DNA of 64,000 nt from Lacticaseibacillus rhamnosus (GTDB taxonomy: Bacteria; Bacillota; Bacilli; Lactobacillales; Lactobacillaceae). Made by a program: the position numbers and the translations under genes. Shown piece by piece: positions 45,443-56,053 of the stretch. The notes beneath the pieces are model-generated. The model saw nothing but the letters and a program-made list of their open reading frames with translations, did not search any database and was not told the origin of the DNA. Location of the stretch: NCBI RefSeq assembly GCF_900636965.1, contig NZ_LR134331.1, positions 2,480,001 through 2,544,000 on the forward strand, written 5' to 3'. How positions within the stretch are numbered: the stretch's first letter is position 1; the number at the start of each line of letters is the position of its first letter.

Positions 45443-45866
45443 TTGATTGCCCACCTACTTCCTCGCGTGAAACGATCTTGGTGCGGATTGGGAGTTTGTT
45501 GGATGCTAAACGCAAAGCTTCCTTTGCGACTGCCTCGGACACGCCGCCGACTTCAAACATGATCTTTTCACGTTTAACGACTGCAACCCATCCAGTTGGT
45601 GCACCTTTACCATTACCCATCCGGACGCCGACACCTTTACTGGTGTAGGACTTGTGAGGGAAAATGCGGATCCATACTTTCCCACCACGCTTCATATAAC
45701 GGGTCATTGCAACACGCGCTGCTTCGATCTGGCGGTTGGTGATCCAATGGGATTCCAATGCTTCCAAACCATATTCGCCGAAGTCAACGTTCTTGCCGCC
45801 CTTGGCTGCACCGCGCATCTTCCCACGGAATTCACGACGATGCTTGACACGCTTAGGTACTAACAT
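45432..45866 (-). CDS. rplP: 50S ribosomal protein L16
   Basis: 144 residues, [49 protein letters not shown], and [15 protein letters not shown]. Near the A-site tRNA elbow. Confidence 0.98.
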   Translation of the reverse strand: MLVPKRVKHRREFRGKMRGAAKGGKNVDFGEYGLEALESHWITNRQIEAARVAMTRYMKRGGKVWIRIFPHKSYTSKGVGVRMGNGKGAPTGWVAVVKREKIMFEVGGVSEAVAKEALRLASNKLPIRTKIVSREEVGGQSNEG

Positions 45867-45869
45867 TGA

Positions 45870-46532
45870 TTATTTCCCTCCTTTCGCATTATTTTGCTGT
45901 GGCTTTTCAGGTAAAATTTCACCACGATTGATCCAGGTTTTGATCCCGATCCGGCCATAAGTCGTTGCTGCTTCTTCCCATGCATAGTCGATATCGGCAC
46001 GCAAGGTATGCAGCGGAACTAAACCTTCATTGTAATGTTCACGACGTGCAATGTCAGCACCGTTTAAACGACCGGAAGCTTGGGTTTTGATTCCCTTAGC
46101 ACCGGCACGCATGGTACGTTGCATTGCTTGACGCATTGCACGACGGAATGCGATCCGTTGTTCAAGCTGACGCGCGATGTTTTCGCCGACAAGCTTGGCA
46201 TCCAAATCAGGTTTTTTGATTTCTACAATATTGATGTGAACTTGGCGACCAGTCAGCTTATTGAGCTGCTTGCGCAAGTTTTCAACTTCAGAACCGCCTT
46301 TACCGATAACCATACCCGGTTTAGCAGTATGAACGGAAATGTTGACGCGCTTTGCAGCACGTTCAATTTCAATACGTGATACTGAAGCATCTTGCAGCTT
46401 CTTATTGATGAAGTTTCGGATTTCAATGTCTTCATGCAAGTAGTCAGCAAAGTCTTTGTCTGCATACCACTTGGCATCCCAGTCACGGATGACACCGACA
46501 CGGAAACCGGTTGGATTAATCTTTTGACCCAC
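45870..46532 (-). CDS. rpsC: 30S ribosomal protein S3
   Basis: 220 residues. [27 protein letters not shown] domain [19 protein letters not shown], and C-terminal [32 protein letters not shown]. Starts 3 bases before rplP, tightly coupled. Confidence 0.98.
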   Translation of the reverse strand: MGQKINPTGFRVGVIRDWDAKWYADKDFADYLHEDIEIRNFINKKLQDASVSRIEIERAAKRVNISVHTAKPGMVIGKGGSEVENLRKQLNKLTGRQVHINIVEIKKPDLDAKLVGENIARQLEQRIAFRRAMRQAMQRTMRAGAKGIKTQASGRLNGADIARREHYNEGLVPLHTLRADIDYAWEEAATTYGRIGIKTWINRGEILPEKPQQNNAKGGK

Positions 46533-46545
46533 GCGTTATCCCTCC

Positions 46546-46899
46546 TTATGCTTCTTTTTCGGATACAACCACGGTAACGTGGCTTGTCCGTTTATTGATC
46601 GGTGATGCGCTCCCCTTAGCACGAGGACGGAACCGTTTGAGGGTCGGGCCTTCGTTGACATAAGCTTTGCTTACATAAAGGTTTTGTGCATCTAAGTCAT
46701 AGTTATGTTCTGCATTAGCAATAGCAGACTTGAGTACCTTTTCGATGATCGGAGAACCGGAACGAGGTGTGAACTCAAGAATCGCCAGTGCTTCAGCAAC
46801 ATCGCGACCACGAATCAAGTCGATTACCAAGCGCGCTTTGCGAGCAGCAATCCGAACCGTCTTGGCCGTTGCCGTTGCAGACGTAATTTGATCAGCCAT
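46546..46899 (-). CDS. rplV: 50S ribosomal protein L22
   Basis: 117 residues; [20 protein letters not shown] and the exit-tunnel beta-hairpin region [29 protein letters not shown], with no insertion or deletion of the type linked to macrolide resistance apparent by eye. Confidence 0.98.
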   Translation of the reverse strand: MADQITSATATAKTVRIAARKARLVIDLIRGRDVAEALAILEFTPRSGSPIIEKVLKSAIANAEHNYDLDAQNLYVSKAYVNEGPTLKRFRPRAKGSASPINKRTSHVTVVVSEKEA

Positions 46900-46916
46900 G
46901 AATGTTGTGCTCCTTT

Positions 46917-47198
46917 CTAGCGTGCTGTTGTCTTCTTGTCATCGGTGTTGTGACCGCGGAAGGTACGCGTAGGAACAAATTCGCCTAACTTGTGACCAAC
47001 CATGTCTTCACTCACGAAAACCGGGACATGCTTGCGACCATCGTAAACGGCGATGGTGTAGCCAATGAAACTTGGAAAAATAGTAGAACGACGCGACCAT
47101 GTACGAATAACGGTCTTCTTGTCGTTATCTGCCTGCGCTTCAATCTTCTTCAGGAGATGAGCGTCGGCAAAAGGTCCTTTTTTAAGACTGCGACCCAT
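46917..47198 (-). CDS. rpsS: 30S ribosomal protein S19
   Basis: 93 residues, [50 protein letters not shown], and [15 protein letters not shown]. Located between rplB and rplV. Confidence 0.98.
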
Positions 47199-47237
47199 TG
47201 TGTGACCTCCTTTAATCGATGTAACACTTCAATGTGT

Positions 47238-48074
47238 TTACTTCGTCTTGCGGTGACGAACGATGAATTTCTCGGATTTAGCCTTGTGATCCCGGGTCTT
47301 CTTACCCAAGGTCTTCTTGCCCCAAGGTGATAATGGTGACGGACGACCGATTGGTGCTTTACCTTCACCACCACCATGCGGGTGATCGTTAGGGTTCATA
47401 ACTGACCCACGAACAGTCGGACGGAAGCCCAACCAGCGCTTACGGCCAGCTTTACCAATGCTAATCAATTCGTGTTGTTCGTTACCAACCGCACCGATAG
47501 TCGCACGGTTCTCGGCTAATACCAAGCGAACTTCGCCGGAAGCAAGTTTGATGGTAACGTACTTATCATTATCCTTACCCAGTAACTGAGCGGAAACGCC
47601 GGCAGAACGTGCTAGTTGTGCGCCTTTGCCAGGTTTAAGTTCAATGTTATGGATGGTGGTACCAGCTGGGATATTCTTTAACTTCAATGTGTTGCCGACT
47701 TTGATGTCAACATCGTCACCGGAGTAAACCTTATCGCCAACCTTAAGTCCCTTTGGTGCCAAGATGTAGGACTTAACCCCATCTTCATAATGCAATAATG
47801 CAATGTTAGCGGTCCGATTTGGATCGTATTCGATTGCTTTAACCGTTGCGGCCATATTGTCTTTATTGCGCTTGAAGTCGATCACACGATAAAACTGTTT
47901 GTGACCACCGCCACGATGACGCACTGTGATGTGTCCGTGAGCATTGCGCCCTGCTGTATGGCTTTGGCTGACCAGCAAAGTCTTTTCAGGCTTTGTCTTG
48001 GTGATTTCAGCAAAGTCTGAGCCGGACATGTTGCGCCGGCCATTGCTTGTTGGTTTGTACTTAATAATCGCCAC
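47238..48074 (-). CDS. rplB: 50S ribosomal protein L2
   Basis: 278 residues. [21 protein letters not shown] and the peptidyl-transferase-proximal motif [22 protein letters not shown], with the conserved histidine in HPHGGGEG near residue 231. Confidence 0.98.
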   Translation of the reverse strand: MAIIKYKPTSNGRRNMSGSDFAEITKTKPEKTLLVSQSHTAGRNAHGHITVRHRGGGHKQFYRVIDFKRNKDNMAATVKAIEYDPNRTANIALLHYEDGVKSYILAPKGLKVGDKVYSGDDVDIKVGNTLKLKNIPAGTTIHNIELKPGKGAQLARSAGVSAQLLGKDNDKYVTIKLASGEVRLVLAENRATIGAVGNEQHELISIGKAGRKRWLGFRPTVRGSVMNPNDHPHGGGEGKAPIGRPSPLSPWGKKTLGKKTRDHKAKSEKFIVRHRKTK

Positions 48075-48102
48075 GTGTTTAACCTCCTATAACAAATTTT
48101 TG

Positions 48103-48405
48103 TTACTTGTTATCGTTATCTTCATCAGCGAAGATCTTGATTTCTTTTGAATCGGCGCTCAAGGCAACCAAGGCCTTACGACGACGACGCGTCATGCCTT
48201 CGTAACGACCTTGGCGCTTCTTCTTGCCGCGAACGTTTGCAATGTTGACATTAACAACCTTCACGCCGAAGATTTCTTCAACTGCTTTGCGAACTTGGGG
48301 CTTTGTTGCATGAATTGCAACTTCGAATGTGTATTTACGGTTGTCCATTTCAGCCATCGATTGCTCGGTGACGATCGGACGTAAAATGATATCGCGTGCT
48401 TCCAT
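48103..48405 (-). CDS. rplW: 50S ribosomal protein L23
   Basis: 100 residues; [29 protein letters not shown] at the start. Exit-site docking protein for trigger factor and SRP. Its ATG overlaps the rplD stop (TAATG). Confidence 0.98.
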   Translation of the reverse strand: MEARDIILRPIVTEQSMAEMDNRKYTFEVAIHATKPQVRKAVEEIFGVKVVNVNIANVRGKKKRQGRYEGMTRRRRKALVALSADSKEIKIFADEDNDNK

Positions 48406-49028
48406 TATGCAAGCACCTCCTCAATCTTTTGGAGCGCAGATTGGGTTAAGATCAATTTCTTGTAGTTAACAGCGTCCAAGACGTTGATACCCTCTGCAGG
48501 AACAACTTTCACATTCGGCAGGTTACGTGCAGCTTTGGCAGCAACATCATTGCCATCTTCAAGCACAACCAGTGCCTTATCGTTGACTTTGAGTCCGTCC
48601 AAGACATTTAAAAATGCCTTGGTCTTTGGAGCATCAAAGCTCAAGCCATCAACAACGACCAGATCGCCATCGAGAACTTTTTGTGAAAGTACGGATTTAA
48701 TCGCCAAGCGCCGAACCTTCTTAGGCAGCTTGTAAGCATAGCTGCGTGGTGTCGGGCCAAAGACGATCCCACCGCCGCGCCATTGTGGACTGCGGATTGA
48801 ACCTTGGCGGGCACGACCGGTACCCTTTTGGCGCCAAGGCTTACGACCGCCGCCTGAAACAGCGGAACGGTTTTTAACGGCGTGAGTACCCTGACGAAGG
48901 GAAGCGCGTTGCATCACAACTGCGTCAAACACGACGTTTTCATTTGGTTCGACTGCCCAGATTGCATCGTTGAGTTCAACCGTGCCGTTTTCTGAGCCGT
49001 CTTGCTTATATAAAGTAACGTTAGCCAT
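48405..49028 (-). CDS. rplD: 50S ribosomal protein L4
   Basis: 207 residues. The tunnel loop [33 protein letters not shown] and [19 protein letters not shown] are diagnostic. L4 is an autoregulator of S10 operons in several phyla; whether it acts on the leader here is unknown. Confidence 0.98.
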   Translation of the reverse strand: MANVTLYKQDGSENGTVELNDAIWAVEPNENVVFDAVVMQRASLRQGTHAVKNRSAVSGGGRKPWRQKGTGRARQGSIRSPQWRGGGIVFGPTPRSYAYKLPKKVRRLAIKSVLSQKVLDGDLVVVDGLSFDAPKTKAFLNVLDGLKVNDKALVVLEDGNDVAAKAARNLPNVKVVPAEGINVLDAVNYKKLILTQSALQKIEEVLA

Positions 49029-49050
49029 TAGTTATTGTCCTCCCTTCGTA

Positions 49051-49683
49051 TTATTTAGCTGCTTTAACAGCAGAACGGATTGTAACAAAGGACTTGTTAG
49101 CACCTGGGACATTGCCTTTGATCAACAGGACATTGTGTTCTGTATCGGCGGCAACGACTTGCAGGTTTTGCATGGTGCGGGTATGGTTACCCATCCGGCC
49201 AGGAAGTTTCTTACCCTTGAAGACTTTGTTGATGATAGCTCCAAGTGAACCTGGACGACGATGGTAGCGAGAACCGTGTGCCATAGGGCCGCGGGACTGA
49301 CCATCTTTCTTGATATTACCTTGATAACCATGACCTTTGGAAGTACCGGTGACGTCCACAATGTCGCCTGCTGCGAATTCGTCAGCTTTAACTTCGCTGC
49401 CGACTTCATAATCACTAAGCGCTACATCGCGGATTTCGCGAACGAAGCGCTTAGGGGTCGTGTCAGCCTTTTTGGCGTGACCGACGCTTGGCTTATTCGT
49501 CAAGACTTCACGCATATCGCCGTAGCCCAACTGAACTGCTTCGTAACCATCAGATTCAACGGTCTTGACTTGCATTACAACGTTGGGTGTTACGTCAATT
49601 ACAGTAACGGGAACAAGTTCGCCGTTATCGGTGAAGACCTGCGTCATGCCAACTTTTTTGCCTAAGATTCCTTTACGTGCCAT
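49051..49683 (-). CDS. rplC: 50S ribosomal protein L3
   Basis: 210 residues, [58 protein letters not shown] and [20 protein letters not shown]. Confidence 0.98.
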   Translation of the reverse strand: MARKGILGKKVGMTQVFTDNGELVPVTVIDVTPNVVMQVKTVESDGYEAVQLGYGDMREVLTNKPSVGHAKKADTTPKRFVREIRDVALSDYEVGSEVKADEFAAGDIVDVTGTSKGHGYQGNIKKDGQSRGPMAHGSRYHRRPGSLGAIINKVFKGKKLPGRMGNHTRTMQNLQVVAADTEHNVLLIKGNVPGANKSFVTIRSAVKAAK

Positions 49684-49708
49684 GGGTACACCTCCTATTT
49701 TCTAAGAA

Positions 49709-50017
49709 TTATAATTTAATTTCGATATCGACGCCGCTTGGCAAATCGAGCTTCATTAAAGCATCAACTGTCTTCGGTGTTGGGTTAACAATATCAATCA
49801 GACGTTTGTGCGTCCGCATTTCGAATTGTTCACGTGAATCCTTGTACTTATGTGGGGAACGTAAAACCGTGTAAATTGTACGTTCCGTTGGCAGAGGGAT
49901 CGGACCTGAAATTGTTGCGCCTGTACGCTTTGCAGTGTCAACGATCTTGTCTGCGGATTGATCGAGAATCCGGTGTTCATAAGCCTTAAGCCGGATCCGA
50001 ATCTTTTGTTTTGCCAT
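49709..50017 (-). CDS. rpsJ: 30S ribosomal protein S10
   Basis: 102 residues, [55 protein letters not shown]. First gene of the S10 operon; ribosome site GAAGGAGG. Also the NusA/NusG-linked antitermination factor NusE in other bacteria. Confidence 0.98.
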   Translation of the reverse strand: MAKQKIRIRLKAYEHRILDQSADKIVDTAKRTGATISGPIPLPTERTIYTVLRSPHKYKDSREQFEMRTHKRLIDIVNPTPKTVDALMKLDLPSGVDIEIKL

Positions 50018-50039
50018 TGTGTGACCTCCTTCGTCTATT

Positions 50040-50189
50040 ATCAGTTAGTAGACTAGCTCCGTGAAAATTACCAACTCGCCACCGTGGCAAAGCGGCCGGG
50101 CGTGTCGCAACCTCTCACATCCACGCTACTCTGGTTCATCTCTGGAACCAAGTGCATAGTTATCCCCTTTGAGAAACAGCACTCTTGAT
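50040..50189 (-). promoter_or_regulatory. Structured leader of the S10 operon
   Basis: About 150 transcribed bases before rpsJ. On the minus strand they include TTGGTTCCAGAGATGAACCA (a hairpin) and AGAGGTTGCGACACGCCCGG, followed by CCGCTTTGCCACGGTGGCG. Length, GC-rich stems and position suggest an autoregulatory or antitermination leader. I cannot assign an Rfam family from sequence alone. Confidence 0.5.
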
Positions 50190-50218
50190 AGTATACAAAA
50201 ACTCCCCCGCCATTACAA
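50190..50218 (-). promoter_or_regulatory. S10 operon promoter
   Basis: Minus strand TTGTAA (50218-50213), 17-base spacer rich in G, TATACT (50195-50190). A strong housekeeping promoter before the structured leader. Confidence 0.8.
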
Positions 50219-50347
50219 GGTTTTCTTTCGATTTGCACAAAAAAGTTTGTGCGCTTGATGCTGAGAAAAGCAAACTTGTTTTACTGATCAGCTGTATGTG
50301 CTACATTCAAATTAAATCCAGTATTCGATTTGATTAAGGAGCATGCC

Positions 50348-50785
50348 ATGAAATTCGATCACTATAAAAAGTTTATCAACGTAGCCTTGGATCTTTTGCT
50401 CGGTCTGCTCGCTATTGTTGTCGTCATCTTCATGTTACGCTACATTATCGACATTGGGAGTTTAATCCTTCGACCGTTATCGGCTGACCTATTCGGCAAG
50501 GTCATTCAGGAAGTCACGAGTTTCTTTATGCTGTTTGAATTTGTCATTATGCTGATTCGCTACATTGAAGAGGGGCACCATATTCCGATTCGTTATCTCA
50601 TTCTCATTTCGATGACGGCCATTTTACGGCAGCTGTTGGTCTTACACGATCGTGGTACCGAAACCTTGCTTTTGACATTGGCAATTCTCGTTTTAGCAGG
50701 CGTTTTGACGGTCTTCTCCTTTGTTAGTGGCGATTTCAAACACTCGCGCGGAGAACAGGATATTGATATCGATCAGCACTTTTGA
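50348..50785 (+). CDS. psiE: PsiE-family membrane protein
   Basis: 145 residues from ATG at 50348 (AAGGAGC upstream). Four helices: VALDLLLGLLAIVVVIFMLRYI, the SFFMLFEFVIMLIRYIE segment, an RYLILISMTAILRQLLVL segment and a C-terminal TLLLTLAILVLAGVLTVFSF. HIPIRYLILISMTAILRQL is the conserved core of phosphate-starvation-inducible E-like proteins. Molecular role unknown in general. Confidence 0.87.
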   Translation: MKFDHYKKFINVALDLLLGLLAIVVVIFMLRYIIDIGSLILRPLSADLFGKVIQEVTSFFMLFEFVIMLIRYIEEGHHIPIRYLILISMTAILRQLLVLHDRGTETLLLTLAILVLAGVLTVFSFVSGDFKHSRGEQDIDIDQHF

Positions 50786-50864
50786 CTGTGGCGATCTTGT
50801 TTTGCCTTAGCTACTGATCCAGGCTCTGATGTATTCTTGTTCTTTAGCTCGGGTTATATGACTT

Positions 50865-50911
50865 CACGCAAAAAGGAATCGCAGCTGACCGTTGCGATTC
50901 CTTTTTGCGTG
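50865..50911. terminator. Bidirectional terminator between psiE and the peroxiredoxin gene
   Basis: CACGCAAAAAGGAATCGCA pairs perfectly with TGCGATTCCTTTTTGCGTG around a short loop, serving both convergent genes. Confidence 0.85.
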
Positions 50912-50956
50912 AATATATCCTGACCGGAGCATTCACAATTAGATAATTCCCTTTAA

Positions 50957-51520
50957 TTAAAGTTTGCCAACCAAGTCAGCACCCGGCTTCAAGGTTTTCT
51001 CGCCAGGCTGCCAGTTCGCTGGGCAAACCTGATCACCGTGAGCGGCAACAAATTGTGCTGCCTGAAGCGTCCGCAAAATTTCGTCAGCGTTACGACCGAT
51101 GCCGAAGTTGTTAACGACATAAGCTTGAATCACGCCATCCGGGTCAATAATGAAGGTGCCGCGGAACGCTTGACCACTCGCTTCATCCCGAACATCCAGC
51201 GCCGTTGCCAGTTTACCAGCCGGATCGGCAAGCATCGGATACTGAATTTTCTTGATCGTCGGACTCGTCTCTGCCCATGCCATATGCACAAATTCGGTAT
51301 CCTCAGAAGCGGAATAGATTTCGGCTCCTGCAGCTTTAAAACGATCGTAGTGATCCTGCAAATCGCCTAGTTCTGTGGGACAAACAAATGAAAAGTCAGC
51401 TGGGTAGAAACAGATTACTGCCCACTTACCTTGCAAATCCTTATTTGTCACCGTGTGAAAATCCCCATTTTGATAGGCGGTCAATGAAAAGTCCGGTAAA
51501 TGCTGTCCAATAAAGCTCAT
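50957..51520 (-). CDS. ahpC: Alkyl hydroperoxide reductase C (2-Cys peroxiredoxin)
   Basis: 187 residues, the AhpC length. Peroxidatic cysteine in FYPADFSFVCPTELGDL at about residue 48 and resolving cysteine in HGDQVCPANW near residue 166; the active-site Pro-x-x-x-Thr-x-x-Cys pattern is in the variant PADFSFVC. It reduces peroxides. AhpF is not adjacent, so the reductant is encoded elsewhere. A PerR-like box overlaps its upstream region. Confidence 0.93.
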   Translation of the reverse strand: MSFIGQHLPDFSLTAYQNGDFHTVTNKDLQGKWAVICFYPADFSFVCPTELGDLQDHYDRFKAAGAEIYSASEDTEFVHMAWAETSPTIKKIQYPMLADPAGKLATALDVRDEASGQAFRGTFIIDPDGVIQAYVVNNFGIGRNADEILRTLQAAQFVAAHGDQVCPANWQPGEKTLKPGADLVGKL

Positions 51521-51536
51521 AATATTCCCTCCATTT

Positions 51537-51551
51537 TTAGAATGATTATTA
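51537..51551 (-). promoter_or_regulatory. PerR-like box upstream of ahpC
   Basis: TTAGAATGATTATTA matches the Per box TTATAATNATTATAA at 13 of 15 positions. It lies 17 bases upstream of the ahpC start codon, fitting peroxide-inducible control. Confidence 0.65.
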
Positions 51552-51680
51552 TTTACAACTTAACGGTACCTTTTCATGCCCGCATTTTCAAGCCTAAATT
51601 GCCACGAATTACCTGTGACAGTTACCCACATAAATCAAAAATGTTGCTGGTTAGCTTGCCTTCTTTCCAAACCGCCGATT

Positions 51681-51716
51681 AAAAAAACACCATCTGTTTC
51701 AATAGACAGTGTGTTT
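51681..51716 (-). terminator. Intrinsic terminator of the WYL regulator gene
   Basis: On the minus strand AACACACTGTCT pairs with AGATGGTGTT, followed by seven T residues (51687-51681). Confidence 0.8.
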
Positions 51717-51749
51717 AAAAGTATGCTCTTAAGGCGTTATGTGAACTTC

Positions 51750-52781
51750 CTAGCGCAAACGATTCCTTTCTTCATGCCGATAATGTGCCAAACCTTCTTC
51801 TAAACCGCGAATGACATAATCACGAATATACTTTGGCGCAAGCACTTTGACTAACCCTGCCTGTCCTAGCAACCACATACGAATGCCAAAGCCATCATTA
51901 ACCGGAATGGTGATGTGGTAGAACTTTTGCGCGTAAGGATTCTTGGACGTTGGCTGCTCATCGACTTTTTCATCATGAACGATGGCATCCGGAAAACGAT
52001 CAAGGACAAAACGCGGGTCATAGCCATACAGGATTTCCAGATTAATTGGCTTGCCTAAGTATGGATACCATGTGTGTTTTTGTAACCGGCCGCCGCGAAA
52101 ACGTGCTTCATAGGCATGTTGCGGTTGACGTCCATGGTAAGTAATATGGCTCATATCATCAAGCCGAAAGCGCACAAACTGACCATTGTCCGGATCATCA
52201 GGCTGCTCGTCACTACCATCAATAATGAGATAAAAAAATAAGTCGCCAAAATATAATCCAGTTGGTAGGCGCCGATCAAAATGACGGGTTACGCCATGAT
52301 AAGTATGATCGAAGCTAATGGTCTCATGCTTCAAAATCGCCTGACTCAAACGTGCCAACCGTGCTGTGAGTGCTACTTTTGGTACCCCTTTATACTCGAA
52401 GATCGGATTTCGTACCACATCGCTTAGGCTTCGATGCTCCGGCCCTTCAGGCAGCAACTGGTGAAGTAGCGTTTTCATCTCGGAAGTTGCCAAGCCCCGA
52501 CTTGCGGTCAAAATCAGCGTCATTGCTAATAACTGCCCGTCATTTAAGGGACTGTGGCCAGTTGATAGTACAGTTGACTTGAAGCGATAATCACCCGTGG
52601 TACTTGCGACAAATACATCCGGCTCATCCATCACGTCATCGAACATCCGTTTAATGACACTAATATCACGCCGAATGGAAGACTCATCTTTATTAAACTC
52701 GTGCATTAAGGTTTGTTTGTTTAATACCTCTCCTCGCATGAGTCGCAGCATAATCGTTACAATTCGTTCCTGGCTTGACAC
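51750..52781 (-). CDS. WYL-domain transcriptional regulator
   Basis: 343 residues from GTG at 52781 (AGGAAG 9 bases upstream); the longer frame to 52823 has no site. N-terminal winged helix ERIVTIMLRLMRGEVLNKQTLMHEF and DESSIRRDISVIKRMF (residues 5-55). The central WYL-type SH3-like domain contains HYHGVTRH-like DHTYHGVTRHFDRRLPTGLYFGDLFFYLII. A C-terminal WCX-like extension follows. WYL regulators sense nucleic acid or small ligands; the target is unknown. No partner gene in the same transcript. Confidence 0.85.
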   Translation of the reverse strand: MSSQERIVTIMLRLMRGEVLNKQTLMHEFNKDESSIRRDISVIKRMFDDVMDEPDVFVASTTGDYRFKSTVLSTGHSPLNDGQLLAMTLILTASRGLATSEMKTLLHQLLPEGPEHRSLSDVVRNPIFEYKGVPKVALTARLARLSQAILKHETISFDHTYHGVTRHFDRRLPTGLYFGDLFFYLIIDGSDEQPDDPDNGQFVRFRLDDMSHITYHGRQPQHAYEARFRGGRLQKHTWYPYLGKPINLEILYGYDPRFVLDRFPDAIVHDEKVDEQPTSKNPYAQKFYHITIPVNDGFGIRMWLLGQAGLVKVLAPKYIRDYVIRGLEEGLAHYRHEERNRLR

Positions 52782-52922
52782 GTTGCGCCACTTCCTAACG
52801 TCACCTAATAATAACAGTATCATACGCGTTCAAAAAACGTGCCGTCAATCATCTCAAGAAGTCTTCCACGCTCATAATGTACTGACCAGCCTAGAGATCG
52901 GGCGAAATCACACTCACTTTCT

Positions 52923-53150
52923 ATAACGCGTTCGCCGGCGCAGGGATCTGCGTATAAGGATCTTGGGCGCAATGGTCAAATACCGACCATCACGGTTAAG
53001 GCCGCTTATGTTCTAGCTCATGCCCATAACGCGTTCGCCGGCGCAGGGATCTGCGTGTAAGGACCTTGGGCGCAATGGTCAAAGACCGACCATCACGCCC
53101 AAGGCCACTTACACTCCGATCCCTAAGCGCGCCGGTTCACGCTCACGCTC
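52923..53150 (-). repeat. Terminator-associated repeats, two tandem copies (F1-F2)
   Basis: F1 52923-53024 and F2 53025-53150, both inverted orientation: ATAACGCGTTCGCCGGCGCAG, GATCTGCGTGTAAGGACCTT (ATAAGGAT in F1), central TGGTCAAAGACCGACCA, GGCCACTTACACTCCGATCC. The proximal copy F2 starts about 3 bases after the U-tract of the fusA terminator; F1 lies distal in the same orientation and is more worn. Confidence 0.88.
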
Positions 53151-53153
53151 AAT

Positions 53154-53191
53154 AAAAAACGGTGCTGCCTTGAACAGGCAACACCGTTTTT
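53154..53191 (-). terminator. Intrinsic terminator of the str operon
   Basis: On the minus strand AACGGTGTTGCCT pairs with AGGCAGCACCGTT, followed by T residues to 53154. Confidence 0.88.
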
Positions 53192-53212
53192 GTCGTCGGT
53201 GATCACGAAAGA

Positions 53213-55315
53213 CTAGTCTTTCGTAGCAACACCGCCGCCATTTTTCTTGATAATTTCTTCTTGGATACTCTTTGGTACAGCTTCGTAGTGGTCAAAGGTC
53301 ATGGTGAAAGTACCACGGCCTTGGGTTGCACTACGCAAGGTGGTTGCATAGCCAAACATTTCGGCCAGCGGAACCATTGAGTTAACCAATTGCGCATTAC
53401 CGCGCGCTTCCATACCTTCAACGCGACCGCGACGTGCCGTGATCTGGCCCATAACATCGCCAAGGTATTCTTCAGGCGCAACGACTTCAACGTGCATGAT
53501 CGGTTCAAGGATCACGGCGCCAGCATTCTTCGAGGCATTACGTAACGCCATGGAAGCAGCCACTTTAAAGGCAGCTTCAGAAGAATCGACTTCATGGTAA
53601 GAACCATCATATAGTTTGGCCTTCACATCAATTAATGGATAGCCAGCCAAGACACCGTTTGCCATGGCTTCTTTCAGACCTTGTTCAACAGCTGGGATAT
53701 ATTCACGCGGAACAACCCCACCGACAATGGCATTTTCAAATTCAAAGCCCTTGCCTTCTTCGTTTGGTGTGAACTCGATCCAAACATCACCATATTGACC
53801 TTTACCACCGGACTGACGAACAAACTTACCTTGTGCAGACGCTTCTTTAGTAAAGGTCTCACGATAGGCAACTTGTGGTTCACCAACTTTAGCAGCCACT
53901 TTGAATTCACGCTTCAGACGATCAACCATGATATCCAAATGCAATTCACCCATGCCGGCAATTAGTGTTTCACCAGTTTCAGGGTTGGTCTCAGCCTTGA
54001 ATGTCGGATCTTCTTCAGAGAGCTTCTGCAAACCGATATCCAGCTTGTCTTGGTCTTCTTTAGAGTCAGGCTCGATGGAAACCTGGATAACCGGATCCGG
54101 AACATCCAATGATTCAAGAATCAATGGGTGGTTAACATCCGTCAAAGAATCCCCTGTGGTGGTATTCTTCAAACCGATAGCAGCAGCGATATCGCCGGAA
54201 AAGACTTCCGGAATTTCTTCACGGTGATTACTATGCATCTGCAACAGACGGCCGACACGTTCACGGTTGTCTTTTGTTGCGTTCAACACATAGGAACCAG
54301 CTTCCAGTGTGCCGCTGTATACCCGAATGTAGGTCAAACGGCCAACAAATGGATCAGTCGCAACTTTGAAGGCCAAAGCAGCAAACGGCTTGTCATCACC
54401 AGCGGTCAGCTCAACGGCATCGCCTGTATCAGGATCGGTTGCATGATACGGACGAACATCCAATGGTGACGGCAGGTAATCAATAACCGCGTCCAACAGC
54501 ATCTGAACACCCTTGTTCTTGAAAGCTGAACCAGCCAAAACCGGATAGAATTCCAAGTTAATGGTTGCTTTACGAATAGCAGCCTTTAATTCAGCATTGG
54601 AAATCTCTTCGCCTTCAAGATACTTGTCCATGATGCCATCGTCAACGTCAGCAACGGCTTCGACAAGTTCGTTGTGGGCTTTTTCGGCAGCTTCCTTATA
54701 TTCATCAGGAATGTCAACCGTATCCCACTTCGTCCCGAGTTCATCTTCATCGTACAAGTCGGCCTTCATTTCGATCAGGTCAATGACCCCTTCGAACTTA
54801 TCTTCGGCACCGATTGGCAACTGAACGGCATGGGCATTTGCCTGCAACCGATCATGCAAAGTTGACAATGAATAGTCAAAATCCGCACCAATCTTATCCA
54901 TCTTGTTAACGAAAACTAACCGCGGAACCCCGTATGTTGTCGCTTGACGCCAAACGTTTTCAGTCTGCGGCTCAACACCGGATTGGGCATCCAAAACGGT
55001 GATCGCACCATCTAACACACGCAAGGAACGTTCAACTTCAATCGTGAAGTCAACGTGTCCGGGGGTGTCAATGATGTTGACCCGGTGATCCTTCCAGAAA
55101 GCCGTGGTAGCAGCACTGGTGATGGTGATCCCACGTTCCTGTTCCTGTGGCATCCAGTCCATCTGTGAAGCTCCTTCATGAGTTTCACCGATTTTATGAA
55201 TTTTACCGGTATAATACAAAATCCGTTCAGTCGTGGTCGTTTTACCGGCATCGATGTGAGCCATGATCCCGATATTACGGGTACGGTCTAACGGAAATTC
55301 ACGTTTGTTGGCCAT
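53213..55315 (-). CDS. fusA: Elongation factor G
   Basis: 700 residues. G1 [19 protein letters not shown] near residue 20, G3 [19 protein letters not shown]4 [11 protein letters not shown]5 [10 protein letters not shown]. Later domains contain [18 protein letters not shown] and the domain V end [24 protein letters not shown]-driven translocase of the ribosome. Last gene of rpsL-rpsG-fusA; no tuf follows. No fusidic-acid-type changes can be judged by eye. Confidence 0.98.
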   Translation of the reverse strand: MANKREFPLDRTRNIGIMAHIDAGKTTTTERILYYTGKIHKIGETHEGASQMDWMPQEQERGITITSAATTAFWKDHRVNIIDTPGHVDFTIEVERSLRVLDGAITVLDAQSGVEPQTENVWRQATTYGVPRLVFVNKMDKIGADFDYSLSTLHDRLQANAHAVQLPIGAEDKFEGVIDLIEMKADLYDEDELGTKWDTVDIPDEYKEAAEKAHNELVEAVADVDDGIMDKYLEGEEISNAELKAAIRKATINLEFYPVLAGSAFKNKGVQMLLDAVIDYLPSPLDVRPYHATDPDTGDAVELTAGDDKPFAALAFKVATDPFVGRLTYIRVYSGTLEAGSYVLNATKDNRERVGRLLQMHSNHREEIPEVFSGDIAAAIGLKNTTTGDSLTDVNHPLILESLDVPDPVIQVSIEPDSKEDQDKLDIGLQKLSEEDPTFKAETNPETGETLIAGMGELHLDIMVDRLKREFKVAAKVGEPQVAYRETFTKEASAQGKFVRQSGGKGQYGDVWIEFTPNEEGKGFEFENAIVGGVVPREYIPAVEQGLKEAMANGVLAGYPLIDVKAKLYDGSYHEVDSSEAAFKVAASMALRNASKNAGAVILEPIMHVEVVAPEEYLGDVMGQITARRGRVEGMEARGNAQLVNSMVPLAEMFGYATTLRSATQGRGTFTMTFDHYEAVPKSIQEEIIKKNGGGVATKD

Positions 55316-55404
55316 GTGGCGTATTGCTCCTCTCTTGATTCAACTGGCTTTATACAAAGAATGGCTACTATATACCAAACCGCGGATATAATAGCCAAAC
55401 CATC

Positions 55405-55875
55405 TTACCAACGATAATGTGCAAATGCCCGGTTAGCATCAGCCATCTTGTGGGTATCTTCACGCTTCTTCACTGCGGCGCCGGTGTTGTTAGCGGCGTC
55501 CATGATTTCCTTAGCCAAGCGTTCGTCCATTGTGTGTTCACCGCGTTGACGCGAATACTGAACAATCCAACGCAAGCCCAAGGTGGTCCGGCGATCCGGA
55601 CGAACTTCAATCGGCACCTGGTAGTTAGAACCACCGATACGGCGAGCTTTAACTTCCAAGACCGGCATAACGTTCTTCATTGCTTCTTCAAAAACGTCTA
55701 ACGGTTCGTTCCCGGTTTGTTTCTTAATCATATCAAATGCATCATATAAAATAGTGGATGCCTTCCCGCGCTTACCATCAATCATCAAGTGGTTGATTAA
55801 ACGGGTAACCAGCTTTGAATTGTAAACTGGATCAGGTAAAACATCACGTTTTGCGACACTGCCTTTACGTGGCAT
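55405..55875 (-). CDS. rpsG: 30S ribosomal protein S7
   Basis: 156 residues, [52 protein letters not shown] and the C-terminal [11 protein letters not shown]7 nucleates the 30S head. A 178-base gap with hairpins (GCGGATTAGCCGC on the minus strand) separates it from rpsL, longer than usual and possibly regulatory. Confidence 0.98.
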   Translation of the reverse strand: MPRKGSVAKRDVLPDPVYNSKLVTRLINHLMIDGKRGKASTILYDAFDMIKKQTGNEPLDVFEEAMKNVMPVLEVKARRIGGSNYQVPIEVRPDRRTTLGLRWIVQYSRQRGEHTMDERLAKEIMDAANNTGAAVKKREDTHKMADANRAFAHYRW

Positions 55876-56053
55876 GCATTTTGCCTCCTCTTAAAAGTAT
55901 TCGTCTGCCCAAGCTGCTCACAAACCGGCTCGGCTAGCAACCCAAAGCGATTCCTGAGTTTCTTTTAGGCTGACGCATATTCTGTCTATACCGCACAAAG
56001 CGGATCTAAAAATTTGTTGTCATCATCATGCGGCTAATCCGCACTGATTTTGC

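Noticed and set aside
52923-53150. CtsR-like GGTCAAA heptamers
   Set aside because: GGTCAAA occurs once per repeat copy within the palindrome centre but without the second heptamer in register, so it is not a CtsR operator.
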